64,000 nt of DNA from Meta bourneti (Eukaryota > Arthropoda > Arachnida > Araneae > Tetragnathidae). A program made the translations under genes and the position numbers. The notes beneath the pieces were generated by a model. That model made no database searches. It was not told the DNA's origin and was given only the letters and a program-made list of their open reading frames with translations. The first letter of the stretch is position 1. Each line of letters begins with the position of its first letter. Where the stretch lies: contig OW119922.1 in NCBI GenBank assembly GCA_933210815.1, positions 77,271,130 to 77,335,129 on the forward strand, in the 5' to 3' direction. Positions 11,906 through 23,219 of the stretch are shown here, piece after piece.

Positions 11906-12358
11906 TATAGGGCATCTGAGAACAATTGCAATTAACTACATCTCTTATTTATGAAGTTTTTGCAAAAAAAAAAACCCCTCCAGAACAATATCGCTTAGAA
12001 AATTCCTCTCACCCAATTCTAGAGAAAACATCCCGGATGTACCCTTGATGGTGATAAAAGTCAGCCGTCTGCCATTTCTAGACTGGTCAGTGGACATCAC
12101 TACTAATATGATTTAACATGGATTAAAGGTTTTCCCCACCTGTTGGAAATGCGATACCAAGCAGACCTCTCCTGGTCTCCTTCTTGCTTGTCTCGAACTG
12201 CTCATTGAGGATCTGTATTTTAATCCTTGATTCGTCTTGGAGTTTTTGAAAGTGCATGAACCTACGGACTTGGTATAACTTGTCTACGCCAAGTGGGATA
12301 AGGAACAACAACGGATACACAAAATGAAGAGGGAATAAAAGAACTGACAAAAAATCTT
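11906..12358. other. Unassigned stretch
   Basis: No recognised gene. An 87-codon minus-strand ORF at 12123-12386 runs into the MITE and has no recognisable motif. Confidence 0.45.
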
Positions 12359-12595
12359 TTAACCCTCCAAGTGGTTTCCCCTCCAAGTGGACGAGATATC
12401 TCGAACATTAAGATCTGACCGATTTTGCTAATGACAAGATATCTCGTCATCAAGATATTGCCGATATTTTTTATAATGACGAGATCAAGATCTGATCAGT
12501 TTTCTTTTACTATTGATGAGATATCTCGTCTATCAATATCACGCTAGTTTTTCTGACGAGAGATACCTTGTCGAGACAACCACTAGGAGGATTAA
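12359..12595 (+). mobile_element. TTAA-MITE, complete
   Basis: TTAA at 12359-12362 is followed by CCCTCCAAGTGG; the other end is CACTAGGAGGA with TTAA at 12592-12595. The inverted end sequences (CCCTCC and GGAGGR) and TTAA targets resemble piggyBac-type non-autonomous elements. Degenerate palindromes of the GACGAGATATCTCGTC type are spaced along it. No transposase is encoded. A small internal duplication of CCCTCCAAGTGG is present at the left end. Confidence 0.85.
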
Positions 12596-13508
12596 TATCA
12601 TATGAACAAGTGTTACGAGCTAATAAAAAAGGGGAACAGCTACTAGCTCTTATATGAATTGCAAAGATTAGACTTAAAGGTAAGCGATGTTAATATAAAA
12701 CGATAAAACCTTGTACATTTTGGGAAAGAAATACTTTAGTGGTTTTCGTTCCTACGCACAGATATCAAAACTCTTCTCTTAAGTAACCCGATATAAAACT
12801 GAGTAAATTTATGCTCTTAGAAAGCTCGTTTCCCCAAGCTCCATTCACACACTAATAAACTTACGGGTATCCTACTAGGTATTCTAGACTTCCCGATTCG
12901 TGTCAAGCTTAAGTTTATACACTTAACGGTGACGGCGCAGTTTTGACATCTCATACCTTGCAAGAGCTGGACATTCCGTTTCGAGAAATTCCATTACACA
13001 AATATAGTTTCATTTTGAAAAGGGCCCATTACACACACTACTGGACATACACCTCTTTCAATAGTTCTGAAATAAATGTTGAAGTTGTAGTGGTCAATCA
13101 GCACTTCAAAAATAACTTTGAGTTTTCCTTTGACCACAAGCATATCGGGATTCTTAAGTATCATATACCACTTCTACAAAAGGAATCGTGTCTTTATCAG
13201 TAAAGCGGTTTGTCGGAGAAACTTGGTATACCTTAAATTGACGAAAATTTGTTCTTCTAAGCATTAAAGCACACATAAAAACCTGACGCATAGTGCTAGA
13301 AATGTTTTTAAAAGGTACTATTCTCAGTTGTAAGGCATCTAACAAAAGTTATAGTACTATGAAATAATGAGGGTAAAAATTAATATTTTAAATAGGTCTT
13401 GGCGAATGGAACTCTTAAATTTGACCGGAATTTAACTAAATTTATTACTTAAACTTGTGTGGATATAACATGGATCCTATCCCAGGTTATTCTAATTTCA
13501 GTATTATT
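12596..13508. other. Unassigned stretch
   Basis: AT-rich. An 86-codon ORF at 12943-13203 has no recognisable domain or splice context and is not called. Confidence 0.45.
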
Positions 13509-13812
13509 AGGGACCGTGGTAGTCCAGTTGGTAGAGTCGCGGACTAATAAACTGAGTGTTGTGACTTCGAAACTCAATCCAATGAAAGCCCGTCGTGTAC
13601 GTGAGGCTTGTGAAAGTTAATTCTATCCGAGTTTTAAATGTCCTCACCGTGGTGTGGAAGTTTGGAGAGTGGGGTGCAAGTTCACATGTTGACCTCGTCA
13701 TCTCACCTCGATTCAAAATTACGAAATGTCCTTGGAACTTTCCCTTTAGGATTGATCTGATCGTGTCCAATAGCCCGTTTTGTTGCTCCAGTAAGATTTA
13801 AATTCAACTACC
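13509..13812 (+). mobile_element. SINE-A, full length, diverged
   Basis: Forward copy from GGACCGTGGTAGTCCAGTTG to AATTCAACTACCC. The B-box region is mutated (GACTTCGAAACTC). Confidence 0.85.
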
Positions 13813-14325
13813 CTTCTTGCCATATAATATTATTAAATTTTAATAAAGAACAAAAGTTTCATATTTTTCAATTATTTTCTCAAAAACTCAATTGACAAAT
13901 TATAATCTAAATCTATGGCTTAAATCAAGCCTGCACACCCTGATAAAAATTTATAATAAAATACCGGAAAAACCTGGTTTTGAATATTTGTGGGAATTAC
14001 AGTTCCTACACCTTAACCAACTTTTTCAGATATGATATTTTTTATTATAGAAAGGCTTAATGAGATTTTCAAGCACCCAAGCAATTAAACCACAATTATA
14101 TAAATTTCAGAACAAAAGTTTAAACTTAAAGGGTCAAATCACTAAAAGGAAAATCGAATAATGCCTATAAAAGCATTTTAAAAAGAAACGTTCTCATATA
14201 TGAACATATTCATAATACAATACGTTTATATATAATTATTATTAATACAATTAAGTATAAGTTTCTAAAATGCGTGTTTTTAGTGACAGTTCTTTCTACC
14301 AAATATTTCAATAATGACCTATCTA
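13813..14325. other. AT-rich unassigned stretch
   Basis: Very AT-rich with no ORF of note. It ends at the TA target dinucleotide (14324-14325) of the Tc1-like element. Confidence 0.5.
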
Positions 14326-14856
14326 CACTAACTTGCCATTCGTCACCGGAGACCCCTCGAAAAGCGCTTAGTATCATCCGTACACGTCATACAACTTATA
14401 AAAGACGTTGAACGGTTAGAATATTCTTATAGCAGCTAAAGTTCTGGACAATTCTGCGCTACCGACATTGTGGCAACACTTTGGTATTGGTCCATACCTG
14501 TTTCAGCAGACAATGCTCCATGTCATACAGCAGGTGTTATTAACACGTGGCTTGAGGAAATGGGTGTGGAAAAACTTCATTGGCCAGACCAAAGTCCAGA
14601 TCTGAACCCCTTGGAACACCTTTGGGATGAGTTAGAGCGCCGGTTGAGAGCCAGGCCAACTCGGCCAAAAAACAACACTGAGTTGTTTGCCAATTGAAGG
14701 ATGAATGGAGCAAGATTCTTTCATTGGTGCGAAGTCTTCCTCGAAGAGTTACAGATGTCATTGTGGCGAAAGGTGGCCCTACACGTTACTGATGTCGTGT
14801 TGGGTCCGCTTTAACTTAATAGTATGGGGTGTCCGGTGACGAATGGCCAGATAGTG
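14326..14856 (+). mobile_element. Tc1/mariner element, internally deleted
   Basis: Terminal inverted repeats are CACTAACTTGCCATTCGTCA at the left and, read in reverse complement, CACTATCTGGCCATTCGTCA at the right, both continuing into CCGGAGACCCC or CCGGACACCCC. TA dinucleotides at 14324-14325 and 14857-14858 fit a TA target-site duplication. At about 530 bp it is under half the length of an autonomous Tc1-like element. The 5' two-thirds, including the DNA-binding domain and the first catalytic Asp, is deleted, leaving both ends and the 3' part of the transposase. Confidence 0.88.
14470..14697 (+). pseudogene. Tc1-like DDE transposase C-terminal fragment
   Basis: The relic encodes the second half of the catalytic domain of a Tc1/mariner transposase, the enzyme that cuts and pastes the element at TA sites. 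DNAPCH carries the second catalytic Asp. WPDQSPDLNPLEHLWDELE carries the final Glu, with 34 residues between them (a DD34E arrangement). The first catalytic Asp and the helix-turn-helix region are missing. The Met used as start is not the native one: just before DNAPCH a single-base loss shifts the frame. A second single-base loss near 14695 creates the terminal TGA, and recognisable transposase sequence continues in another frame to about 14790. It is inactive. Confidence 0.9.
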
Positions 14857-14858
14857 TA

Positions 14859-15369
14859 TATAACTAAAAACAACACTTAAAGTGGAATCATAATGTATCT
14901 TTTCTTGATGACAGAAAAATAAATATGAAAATATCGTTCGCTTACAAATGAAACACACGAAGTCAAAATGTTCAAATTTGAATTTTTCAGTTTTTCTATA
15001 CCAGAATACTGTGATTCTTAGACCAGTTTACAAAAAAGCTTTTATCGTTTACATGAAAGTTAGATTTATATCTTGTCGTCTCTTTCTTCTAACCCAATTA
15101 AAAAACACATTAAAAAAAGAATAAATGCGCGTTATTTGTTATAAGTAATAAGTTACATAGAGTACATAATCACTATGAAAGTTCTCTGAATAATTGATAA
15201 ATGAAGTAAATACAGAGTATAATAGATAATAATTAAAATGATAAAATTACAAATTTTGCTTTGTCTGAAAATTAGTATTTTCCCCCCTTCGTTTTCCAAG
15301 AATTATTATTTTTTCGACAAAACGTCGAAATGCCACTTGTAAGCCGATGATAAATTTAAAATAAATGAG
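14859..15369. other. AT-rich unassigned stretch
   Basis: No gene or repeat recognised. Confidence 0.5.
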
Positions 15370-15638
15370 TTAACCTTCCAAGTGGTTCCGACGAGATATC
15401 TCGCCCATCAAGATCGAACCAATTTCTTCGATGACGAGACATCTCGTCATCAAAATATTGTCGTAATTTTTACGATGACAAGATTAAGATCTGGTCATTT
15501 TCTTCGAATGTCGAGATATCTCGTCCATCAAGATCTAGTCAGTTTTCTTCTAATGACGAGATATCTCGTCCCTTAAGATCTGGTCAGTTTTCTCCTAATG
15601 ACGAGATACCTCGTCGAGACAACCATCAGGAGGGTTCA
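15370..15638 (+). mobile_element. TTAA-MITE, longest sub-repeat array
   Basis: TTAA at 15370-15373 starts the copy; at the right the target is mutated to TTCA (15635-15638). It shows the sub-repeat structure best: four GACGAGATATCTCGTC-type palindromes (the last perfect at 15555-15570), each followed by CATCAAGATCTGGTCAGTTT-like sequence. A 64-codon ORF across it is a by-product. Confidence 0.88.
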
Positions 15639-16669
15639 GAAGACACACACCAAGAAAAAACTTTCCCCACAGATAATACTTATATTGTGAAGGCCCACGG
15701 AAAAATCTACCGGATTTTATTTATACCATGGCACCGCACACACACACATCGCTAGATCTACGGATAAAAAAGATTTCCATTTTTTGAACTCGTAGAATTC
15801 GAGTGCGCTCTGCTAGAGTGGCGGAACCTCTACCTGGTGCCCAAGATTGGATGTGCCGAATGCTCTATCTTTGTCCATCTCCAGGTTGATTCGTGACTTT
15901 TCCCAGACCCCCACCACCACATGACCAGACGTCCTCTCACAAAAAGGGTTTTTTACCCATCAAAATAGAGCCGTGTTTTATGAAAGCCTTTTCTGTTTAT
16001 TTATTTATTTATCTAAGAGCAGAGTCTACCACCGGTTGCTGTATGTTTTGGGAACGTCTGACAGCTGCCTATCTCAGAAGAGGAATCTCTCGAATGAGTT
16101 CAGACCTATGGAGACGTCGGTTTGCTTTTTGTAGATATTTTTTACATCTCATGTTGTGTGTATGTGTAATTCTTATTATTTATAGGCATGAGTTGATTTG
16201 AAAGCAGATGTGTGATTTATGCCGCCAAGAGACAAAGCTGCATAGTAATTTTTATCAATCGCCACAATGAGTGGTTTTGGGTTTTTGATATTTTTTGCAC
16301 CAGGAAATAGCACGGTCTTCAGAATCGCCAAGGAATGGTAAACAGTGTTTTCGGCCCCAAGTGCGGCGTATTTCCTTTCCACTTATGTTCTTTCTCTCTC
16401 GATAATAAAGGGTGTAGACATGTGATGAATTGGCACGAAGGATCTTTTAGTTCACACCTTTTGAATGCGTGAGAAAAGTAAGACGACGAGGTATCCGAGA
16501 GATGAAAAGCGGATGATATTTCTAGGTGCATTTTAAAATTTACCGAAATTTTTGTTCCTTTAACCAGTGTTCTAAATACCGATACTGACCGAAATAATTC
16601 CGATCCCACGCGTTAAATACAAAAGGATTAAGATCTTGCAGGAGGAAAAACTACAATCTTCTTTTTTAA
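15639..16669. other. Unassigned stretch
   Basis: Mixed composition with ORFs of 60-102 codons on both strands but no recognisable domain. A short TTTA microsatellite lies near 15997-16012. Confidence 0.45.
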
Positions 16670-16876
16670 TGGGGGAGGGCGTTACGTCTCAGTGGGTATG
16701 CCCAATGTACTAACAACTGGCATGTTGTAGTCGGGCCAGGTTCGATTTCCCCCTAGGTGTATTTCTCTCTTCTGTGTCATTAAAACTTTCCTTTTGCGTG
16801 TATATTCATTATTTGATATTGCATGCCACAGCATTGCAAAATATGGCTCTTGTGATATAAAAACCCAACCAATCAG
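16670..16876 (+). mobile_element. SINE-B, near full length
   Basis: The tRNA-like head contains CGTCTCAGTGGGTATGCCCA (A-box region) and GGTTCGATTTCC (B-box). The body contains TTCTCTCTTCTGTGTCA and the tail contains AATATGGCTCTTGTGATA and AAACCCAACCAATC. This shows the forward order of the family: polymerase III-type promoter at the left and the TGGCGCAA-complement tail at the right. Confidence 0.85.
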
Positions 16877-16929
16877 CTTTTTAGTTTAGCACCTCATGTA
16901 TTCAGCACATATTTTCCTACGACATAAGG

Positions 16930-16980
16930 TATGTATGTATTTTAATTAACTCCACACTGGAGCAACACAACAGGCTATTC
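16930..16980 (-). mobile_element. SINE-A, 51-bp severely 5'-truncated insertion with TSD
   Basis: Only the last about 35 bp of SINE-A plus tail was inserted (TTAACTCCACACTGGAGCAA on this strand). The flanks TACGACATAAGG (16918-16929) and TATGACATAAGG (16981-16992) are a 12-bp target-site duplication with one mismatch. Confidence 0.85.
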
Positions 16981-16992
16981 TATGACATAAGG

Positions 16993-18191
16993 ACCTTCAG
17001 AAATTAGTTAATGTATCTTCAAAATAAAAGATTAGATGGGTTTTCAGGGCAAAATTATATTTGACAGAAAACTCATAATTTCTTGATCAATATTTTGATG
17101 TGATAGCATTATTTATATTTTCATGATTTATATTTATATTCTTATTGTTTTTTTGTCCTACGTCCATCTGTGGCTTCACAGACTACAGTCAACGAGCTCC
17201 AATAGAAGCCCGAAGTGATAAAATATGTTGAATAGATGAATTTATATTGCGAATGGGCATTATAGATTTACTATTTATTCTTAAGTTGAAAATTTAAATC
17301 AATGAACATATAAAGATTGTAACTTACGTTGAAAATATTAAATAAAGATGTATATTTAGAAACTATTTATCAATCATTACCTCAGATGCTTAAAATTTTG
17401 TACCAAATTTTATGCATGTATTAATTTGGATAAGTCGAGGCCACATAACTTCTGTAGTATCTTTCTCACTTCAAGGTTGATAGCTCTTTAAAGCCGTTAA
17501 TAATTTAGTTTTGAGGTATTAACTCCCTTAGTTTAAATCGTTTTTCGACCCTTTTTAATGCATACCCTAAAACAAATAACAAAAATTAATACTTATACGA
17601 TCCATGAAAGTAATTCTCTGATTAATGACCAATGACACCTAGATGTGTTTTCTTAATGCAGACTACATTTGATCGTAGTAAACGATGACTTTGATAAAAT
17701 GGTTGCAAGGACTAAGATTAATGGTTTGCAGAAAATACGAGACCACAAATGGAATTAATCTCGATTATGAGATTAAAAAGTCAGTATTTTAGCCTTAAGT
17801 TAATCCACTCGACACCCACAAAACTTTTGGCTACATATTATACCAGTGACATCCCATTTAACCAATGGTGTGGTACGTGACTTCTTTATTATGGTCCTCA
17901 GCAAAATACTTGAAGTTCAGATTTCAAGTGAAGGTATATTGCTAAATTAGAAATGCTGGTGGACAATAAGCTTTCATGATGCAATTCGGCATGTTGAAAA
18001 TTGAATAATCACAAAAAAAAAACACCAAACAACTTCAAAAATGGCAATAAAATGAAATTAATTCTCAACCGGAAGTATTTTAACTTCCTGTAGTTCGATT
18101 ATTTTTATTCTCAAAATCTCGCTCATAGCCTGTAATTCCTTAATTAAATAGATTATTTTTAATATGTGTGGTATTCTACGGAGAAAAGATT
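16993..18191. other. AT-rich unassigned stretch
   Basis: No ORF longer than 60 codons and no recognised repeat. Confidence 0.5.
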
Positions 18192-18199
18192 TTTCGTCT

Positions 18200-18335
18200 T
18201 TCGCCTGTCGTCATCTGACCGCGGTACAAAATCACGCAATATCCTCGAATTTTTCCCTACGGGATTGATCTTGGACCGTTACCAATGTCCCGTTGTGATG
18301 CTCCAGTTCGACGTTAATTCAACTACCTACCTACC
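18200..18335 (+). mobile_element. SINE-A, 5'-truncated, with TSD
   Basis: Tail half only, from GTCATCTGACCGCGG to AACTACCTACCTACC. The 8-bp flanks TTTCGTCT (18192-18199 and 18336-18343) look like a target-site duplication. Confidence 0.85.
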
Positions 18336-18620
18336 TTTCGTCTGAAAATTTTTATTTTACATGTCTTTGGTTTGGTTACAAATTTTTGGTTTTATCGTTA
18401 TTTTAAAATGCAATTCGAAAAGTGCGGTCTCTAATTGTGAAGAAATAAATTTCAGCCATTCAGAAATTCAGTAGAAATACGTTTCAAAATTTTGAAATAC
18501 CATCGGAATATTTGGCGAGTGTTAGATTTGCCACATCTGGTTAGTTATTGCACATCAAAAAGCGGAAGTCAACAAGCAGGTACTTTGCAGAATTTATGCC
18601 GTTTTATCTTCTGTATTACT

Positions 18621-18934
18621 AGGGCCCGGTGGCCCAGTTGGAAGAGTAACAAATTAGCAACCGGAGGGGTGCGAGTTTGAATCCAATCAAAGACCATCGT
18701 GTACAAAGGTGACTGGTGCATGTTAAATCTTTCGTGGCCTCTAAAGTCCTCATGTTGGCGTGGTGTACAAGTTTGGAGAGTGGAGATGCCAGCTCAGGTG
18801 TGACCTCGTCATCTGACCGTGGTTCAAAATTACCTCTTGCTGTCCTCTGATCTTTCCCTTCGGGTTTGATCCCAGACCGTCGCCAATAGCCCGTTGTGTT
18901 GTTAAGTGCGGAGTTAATTAAAATACCTAACTAC
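18621..18934 (+). mobile_element. SINE-A, full length, perfect 13-bp TSD
   Basis: A complete copy flanked by identical CTTCTGTATTACT at 18608-18620 and 18935-18947. It serves as the type copy: tRNA-like head GGCCCAGTTGGAAGAGTAAC and a B-box-like block (GGTGCGAGTTTGAATCC). The family-specific body contains CTCGTCATCTGACCGTGGTT and TTTCCCTTCGGGTTTGATCC, and the tail is TTAATTAAAATACC. The intact duplication suggests a relatively recent insertion. Confidence 0.95.
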
Positions 18935-19190
18935 CTTCTGTATTACTCATTGAACGAGAGATTGAAGCTGCTTTCACAAATTTTATTGAACAATTTGTCT
19001 TGGAATTTTGATAATGCTGTGACAATGAATTTTCTTTAACCCTCTGAGCGTCATGAGATTTCCGAATAGGGTATGAGTGATTTTACTCCATTACACACAT
19101 AATGATTAAAGTAGACACATCTACTGGGATTGAAAAAAATACTGGGAAAGATTCTACTAGTCAAGAAGGAAAACTGGTTAGATGATTCAT

Positions 19191-19384
19191 TGGATTGGGT
19201 TTTAAGCCGCATGGGCTATATTTGGTCATGCTGCATGAAACGTGTAGTAAAGAACACACACACACAAGGATTTTACTGACACTGAAAAGAGAAATACATC
19301 AAGGGAGGAATTCAACATGTTCCACCTACCTTTCGTGGTTGCCAGAGCAATGGGTAAACCCATTGAGACAGGACGACCCCCCTC
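19191..19384 (-). mobile_element. SINE-B, near full length
   Basis: Reverse copy from the tail (GGATTGGGTTTTAAGCCGCA) through the TTTTACTGACACTGAAAAGA body to the diverged head (GTAAACCCATTGAGACAGGA). Confidence 0.8.
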
Positions 19385-19509
19385 CAAAAAACTGTTTAGG
19401 TTAGAGCAGATATACATGTATGAACTCCACTGAGGGTTAAATCGTCTAACAGTAGTTTTTAACTAATTTTTTTATTTTAGCATTAAAGTGCATTTTTTTT
19501 GGAAACGGG

Positions 19510-19770
19510 GTGGACGGTGATTGCATAGTTGGTTGAGTTGAGGATTTGCAACCGGAGGGTTGCGAGTTTTAAACTCGATCCAAACCAACACCATCGTGTG
19601 AGTGCAGGCTCATGCACTTTGCCGTGGCATCAAATGTCCTCACGTTGTGTTGACGTGGTGTGAAAATTTGGAGTGGGGTGCCAGCTCATCGTTACATGAC
19701 CGTGGTTCTAAATCACGAGGTGTTGTCCTCGGTTCTTTACTTTCGGAATTGATCTCTCAGTCACCAATAG
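19510..19770 (+). mobile_element. SINE-A, 3'-truncated
   Basis: Head and body are present (CAACCGGAGGGTTGCGAGTT and GGTGTTGTCCTCGG). The sequence leaves the family after CACCAATAG, losing the CCCGTTGTG tail. Confidence 0.82.
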
Positions 19771-19800
19771 TGATGAGTGAAATCAAAGCATAAATTTCAA

Positions 19801-19900
19801 AATTAATTGGTATTTTAGTAATTAAATTGCGGATTAATTGGTGATTTGATAACTAAATTGCTAATTAATGGGTGAATATAAGAATTAAAAATTAATGCGT
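19801..19900. repeat. AT-rich degenerate tandem repeat
   Basis: About three units of roughly 31 bp built from (G)ATTAATTGGT and AATTAAATTG, lying between two SINE-A copies of opposite orientation. Confidence 0.55.
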
Positions 19901-19902
19901 AT

Positions 19903-20212
19903 GGTAGGTAGGTACTTAATCAACGTCGCACTGGAGCAACTGGCTATTGGTGACGGTCCGGGATCCAACCCGAAGGGAAAGATCCAAGGACAATACGAAG
20001 TAATTTTGAATCACGGTCAGATGACGAGGTCACACCTTAACTGGCTCCACACATTCCAAACTTCCACACCACGCCAATGTGAGGACATTTGAGGCCACGA
20101 CAGATTTAACGTGCACCAACCCCCTTTGTACACGACGGTCTTTCGTTGGATACGATTTCGCAACCCTCCGGTTGCTAATGCGTTACTCTTTCAGCTGAGC
20201 TACCGTGGCCCA
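19903..20212 (-). mobile_element. SINE-A, full length
   Basis: Reverse copy from GGTAGGTAGGTACTTAATCA to GAGCTACCGTGGCCC. It includes the B-box complement and a Pol III A-box-like head (AGCTGAGCTACCG). Confidence 0.9.
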
Positions 20213-20290
20213 AAGAGTACGGATTTTCGAAGTTAGTTTTTCTCTGGAGAGGTTTGCATAAGTTGACTGAAATAGTATCCGTAGAATACC

Positions 20291-20445
20291 TCTCACGTTG
20301 ACGTGGTTTGGCAGTTTGGAGAGTGGGGTTGGGGGTGTTGACCTCATCATCTGACCGTGGTTCAAAATCACGAGTTGCGATCGTCGAAACTTTCCCTTCG
20401 GGTTTGATCTGACCGTCCATAATATCCCGTTATGTTTCTCCCGTG
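20291..20445 (+). mobile_element. SINE-A, 5'-truncated
   Basis: Body and tail only (CTCACGTTGACGTGGTTTGG, TTTCCCTTCGGGTTTGATC, ATCCCGTTATG), in inverted orientation to the copy 78 bp upstream. Confidence 0.82.
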
Positions 20446-21292
20446 TGACGAAACTTGCCAAAGGAAAGTACCCTTTTTTATATTTTAAGGCAGGGAGTAT
20501 TTTTAACGAAAATCAATACAAACTTCTGCGAGACTTCCAACCCAGTTTCTATCAAGAATGTAACTTCCATTGTCCTCTTCCAGTTGTTTTTCAATTGCGA
20601 TACCGTTAAAGCCCCTAATGCACCTTGAATCCGTGGCGAAACGGGTAAAAAGGCGGCTTTAATATCATTCATCAACACCTCTTTCCCAACAAAGCTCATT
20701 CCGATACCAGCATTCCATTGTGCTTCTTCAGAAAACCGCCGAAATCGAAGGCCGTGGTTTCGTCTGTTTCCAGCAAGCTGTTTCTTCCTCTTTTTTTGAG
20801 GAGATTGATCTCGGCGCGATTGCGAAGCCGTTTCATTGATTTGGTGGAAAACGAGTGTTGTCTGCTCCTCAATCGATGATTGCATTTGCGTTTTAAATGG
20901 CTGGAGAGCGAAGTGACATCATACTCCTCGCGGGGCCGGATGACGCGCCACGCTGCGATGGTTTGTTCTTTTTCGTCGCACCTCAATCGCCGAGATCAAA
21001 AGTCTCCTTTGTTGGAGTGGTTTCGGGTCTTCTTTCTATTACCGCAAACAAAGGAAACTGACCAATTTTCTTTTTCTTCTTCTTCAATCGGTTCTGAAGA
21101 AGCGCCTCACTTGAAACATTTGCTCGGGTTGAAATGGGACTGATTTCCTGTTTGACGATGAACCAGAAAAAATCATGTGAAATTCTTTTCTTACGGAATG
21201 TTTTTACTGTCTTGTAAGGTCAAATTATATTTGCACCAATAAAAACAATTTGCATTCAATAGTTTCTTTTTTGTGAAGATTCATTTTCTTTT
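20446..21292. other. GC-richer unassigned stretch with overlapping ORFs
   Basis: ORFs overlap on both strands (135 codons minus at 20478-20885, 96 codons minus at 20696-20986, 87 codons plus at 20880-21143). None shows a recognisable domain. Openness on several frames at once suggests composition rather than coding. Confidence 0.4.
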
Positions 21293-21592
21293 GGATTGGA
21301 TTAGATTTTATGGCGCAATATCCAAAGTCTTCTTCCAAGAGGCCGTCGTTGCTCAGTGGGGAGGCCCACTGCTCTAGCCATTTGCAAGCTGGGAAGTGCC
21401 AGCATGGCCATATTTGGCCAAGCTACGCCAGACACAAGACATACAATATCAAATAATGGACATCACACGCAAGGGAAGTTTTAATAATACAGAAAAGAGA
21501 AATATTCCCAGGGAGGAATCGAATCTGCTCCGCCTATAATTCGCAGGTTGCTAAGGAAGTGTGCATCCTACTGAGTCACGACAGACCCCATC
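21293..21592 (-). mobile_element. SINE-B, composite
   Basis: Reverse copy from GATTTTATGGCGCAATATCC to TCGCAGGTTGCTAAG and CTACTGAGTCACGA. It is interrupted after the tail by a forward-oriented piece of a SINE-B head (CCGTCGTTGCTCAGTGGGGA at about 21342-21361), so a second head was inserted or duplicated in inverted orientation. Confidence 0.8.
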
Positions 21593-21596
21593 CTTT

Positions 21597-21733
21597 GGCA
21601 TTTTCACTGGCGAAATGCTGAAATCGTATTCGAAATACAAACCAAGTGACGTCATATTAAGAATACGTACAGGAAACATTCCGCTACAGAAAAACTATCG
21701 GCACCTACATTTAGCTTGGCAAGAAATGCCTTC
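21597..21733 (-). repeat. Repeat C fragment
   Basis: Reverse match to the first part of Repeat C. It contains GCTGAAATCGTATTCGAAAT, AAGTGACGTCAT (TGACGTCA at 21647-21654) and TACAGGAAACATTCC. Compare 31183-31508. Confidence 0.75.
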
Positions 21734-23205
21734 CACATACAAGAGACACAGCTTCAACGCAAAAAGTTCTCATTAAGTACCTAAAAAATCCGGGTAGGAC
21801 TGAAACAGTAGAGCCCGCCCGTCCTCATGCAAACGTTTTATTGTTCTATGTAGTCATCAGCACATTCCACCCTCCGAGGCGTGCAAATTCTGGTGTTCCC
21901 TCCTCGCAAGGTCCTTCCCATAGTGACTTTTTCATTACCCTGTGTCCAGAGCCTTCCCCGCAGTACCGGGAGAAGAATTTCGGGAGTGAAAAACAATCAG
22001 CGGGCAATATGCCTACCAAAAGGGAGGAAAAAATCCCTCAAACCTCAGGGGTGTTTTTTGCCTATTGTTCTCCCTGCATGTGCGACATTTGCAGCAGAGG
22101 AATTCTTCCATTTCTCTCTCTCTCGTAGTGTGCATTGTTTTAATAACTTTGGATATTAATTCCTGGACAAAACCGCATAATTAATTCTTTCAGGTGTTCT
22201 TATTATCAGAGAGCGCGCATGCCGGTTTGTCTCTTATGAGTTTGATGGGGGTGCGCCACCCCCTCACTCCCACAGCGCTTTTTGCCCCCTTTTTTTCGTC
22301 TTCCAAGGGAACGTTTTTCTCATTTGTTCTCGGCAAAAACTTTCACATTTGGCTTTTCGGGATATGCGGCTCCGTGAGCGCTGTTCTGCCTGCCTCCCCC
22401 CTCCCCCAAGCAGGAAGGCAAAAAAATAATAATTATAAAATATTTTATTATTATTTCATTTACGACTTCTCTCGGAGAGAAAGGGGACAAAAAATAATAA
22501 TAAGAGGGAAGAACTTTGTATTAATTTTTCCTCAGACGCCCGAGAAAGGAGGGAAAAACAAAAGAGCAAAAAAGGGTGCTGCAGTGAGAGAAAGCGCGCG
22601 TAAAAAACGCGGCGAGAGGGAAAAAGAAATATTCCTTGAGCTGCAGTGCATTAAAAAAAATTTGGGGAAAGGTGTGTTATTAATTATCTTTTTCGCTTTT
22701 AAATTGCATATTTTTGTCGCAAATCGTTAGTCGAGAACTGTTTTTTGAATACATGGTTGAGGAACTGCTACAAAGGGCAAGAGAGAGAGAGTGCGATTTT
22801 TAATATGGAAGAATGCAGAAAATGTTTTTTTAGGGACTCTAATCTTTATAGCATTTCTGCAATTCTAAATTCCATTAAAAGATATCAGCAAATCAAAAAT
22901 GAGCAATGTCGTATGTTTCTTCTTTAGCCCTTTATGGAGATTTTTCATTTAAAAAAGGATGTCAACTTCTTTTCGTTAATCTACTTTGTGTGCTGTGTTT
23001 TACGGCATTTAAAGGAACGGTTTTCTTCGCGCTGAAATTCATCGCAGTTGAAGTATGCGCTATGAATCCAGTGGCATTCTGCAACAACTCAGTAGATAAC
23101 ATATCCAAGTTAGAACTACATAATTCGTTCTGTGTGGGGACATTTGTAGAATCTGCCTGTCACCTTTGAGGATACTTCTACCAAATTAAAAATACACCCA
23201 TAAGA
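21734..23205. other. GC-variable unassigned stretch with 178-codon ORF
   Basis: The longest plus-strand ORF (22194-22730, 178 codons) crosses purine-rich tracts and an AT-rich inverted repeat near 22422-22457 (AAATAATAA and TTATTATTT arms). No domain is recognised. Two further ORFs of 92-95 codons overlap at 21841-22159. I do not call a gene. Confidence 0.35.
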
Positions 23206-23219
23206 ACCTTAAACGTGCG

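Noticed and set aside
13502..13835. TATTATTA direct repeats around SINE-A 13509-13812
   Set aside because: AT-only 8-mers in AT-rich DNA are not reliable target-site duplications.
22194..22730. 178-codon plus-strand ORF
   Set aside because: Crosses low-complexity purine and AT tracts with no recognisable domain or conserved motif; likely chance in a compositionally odd segment.
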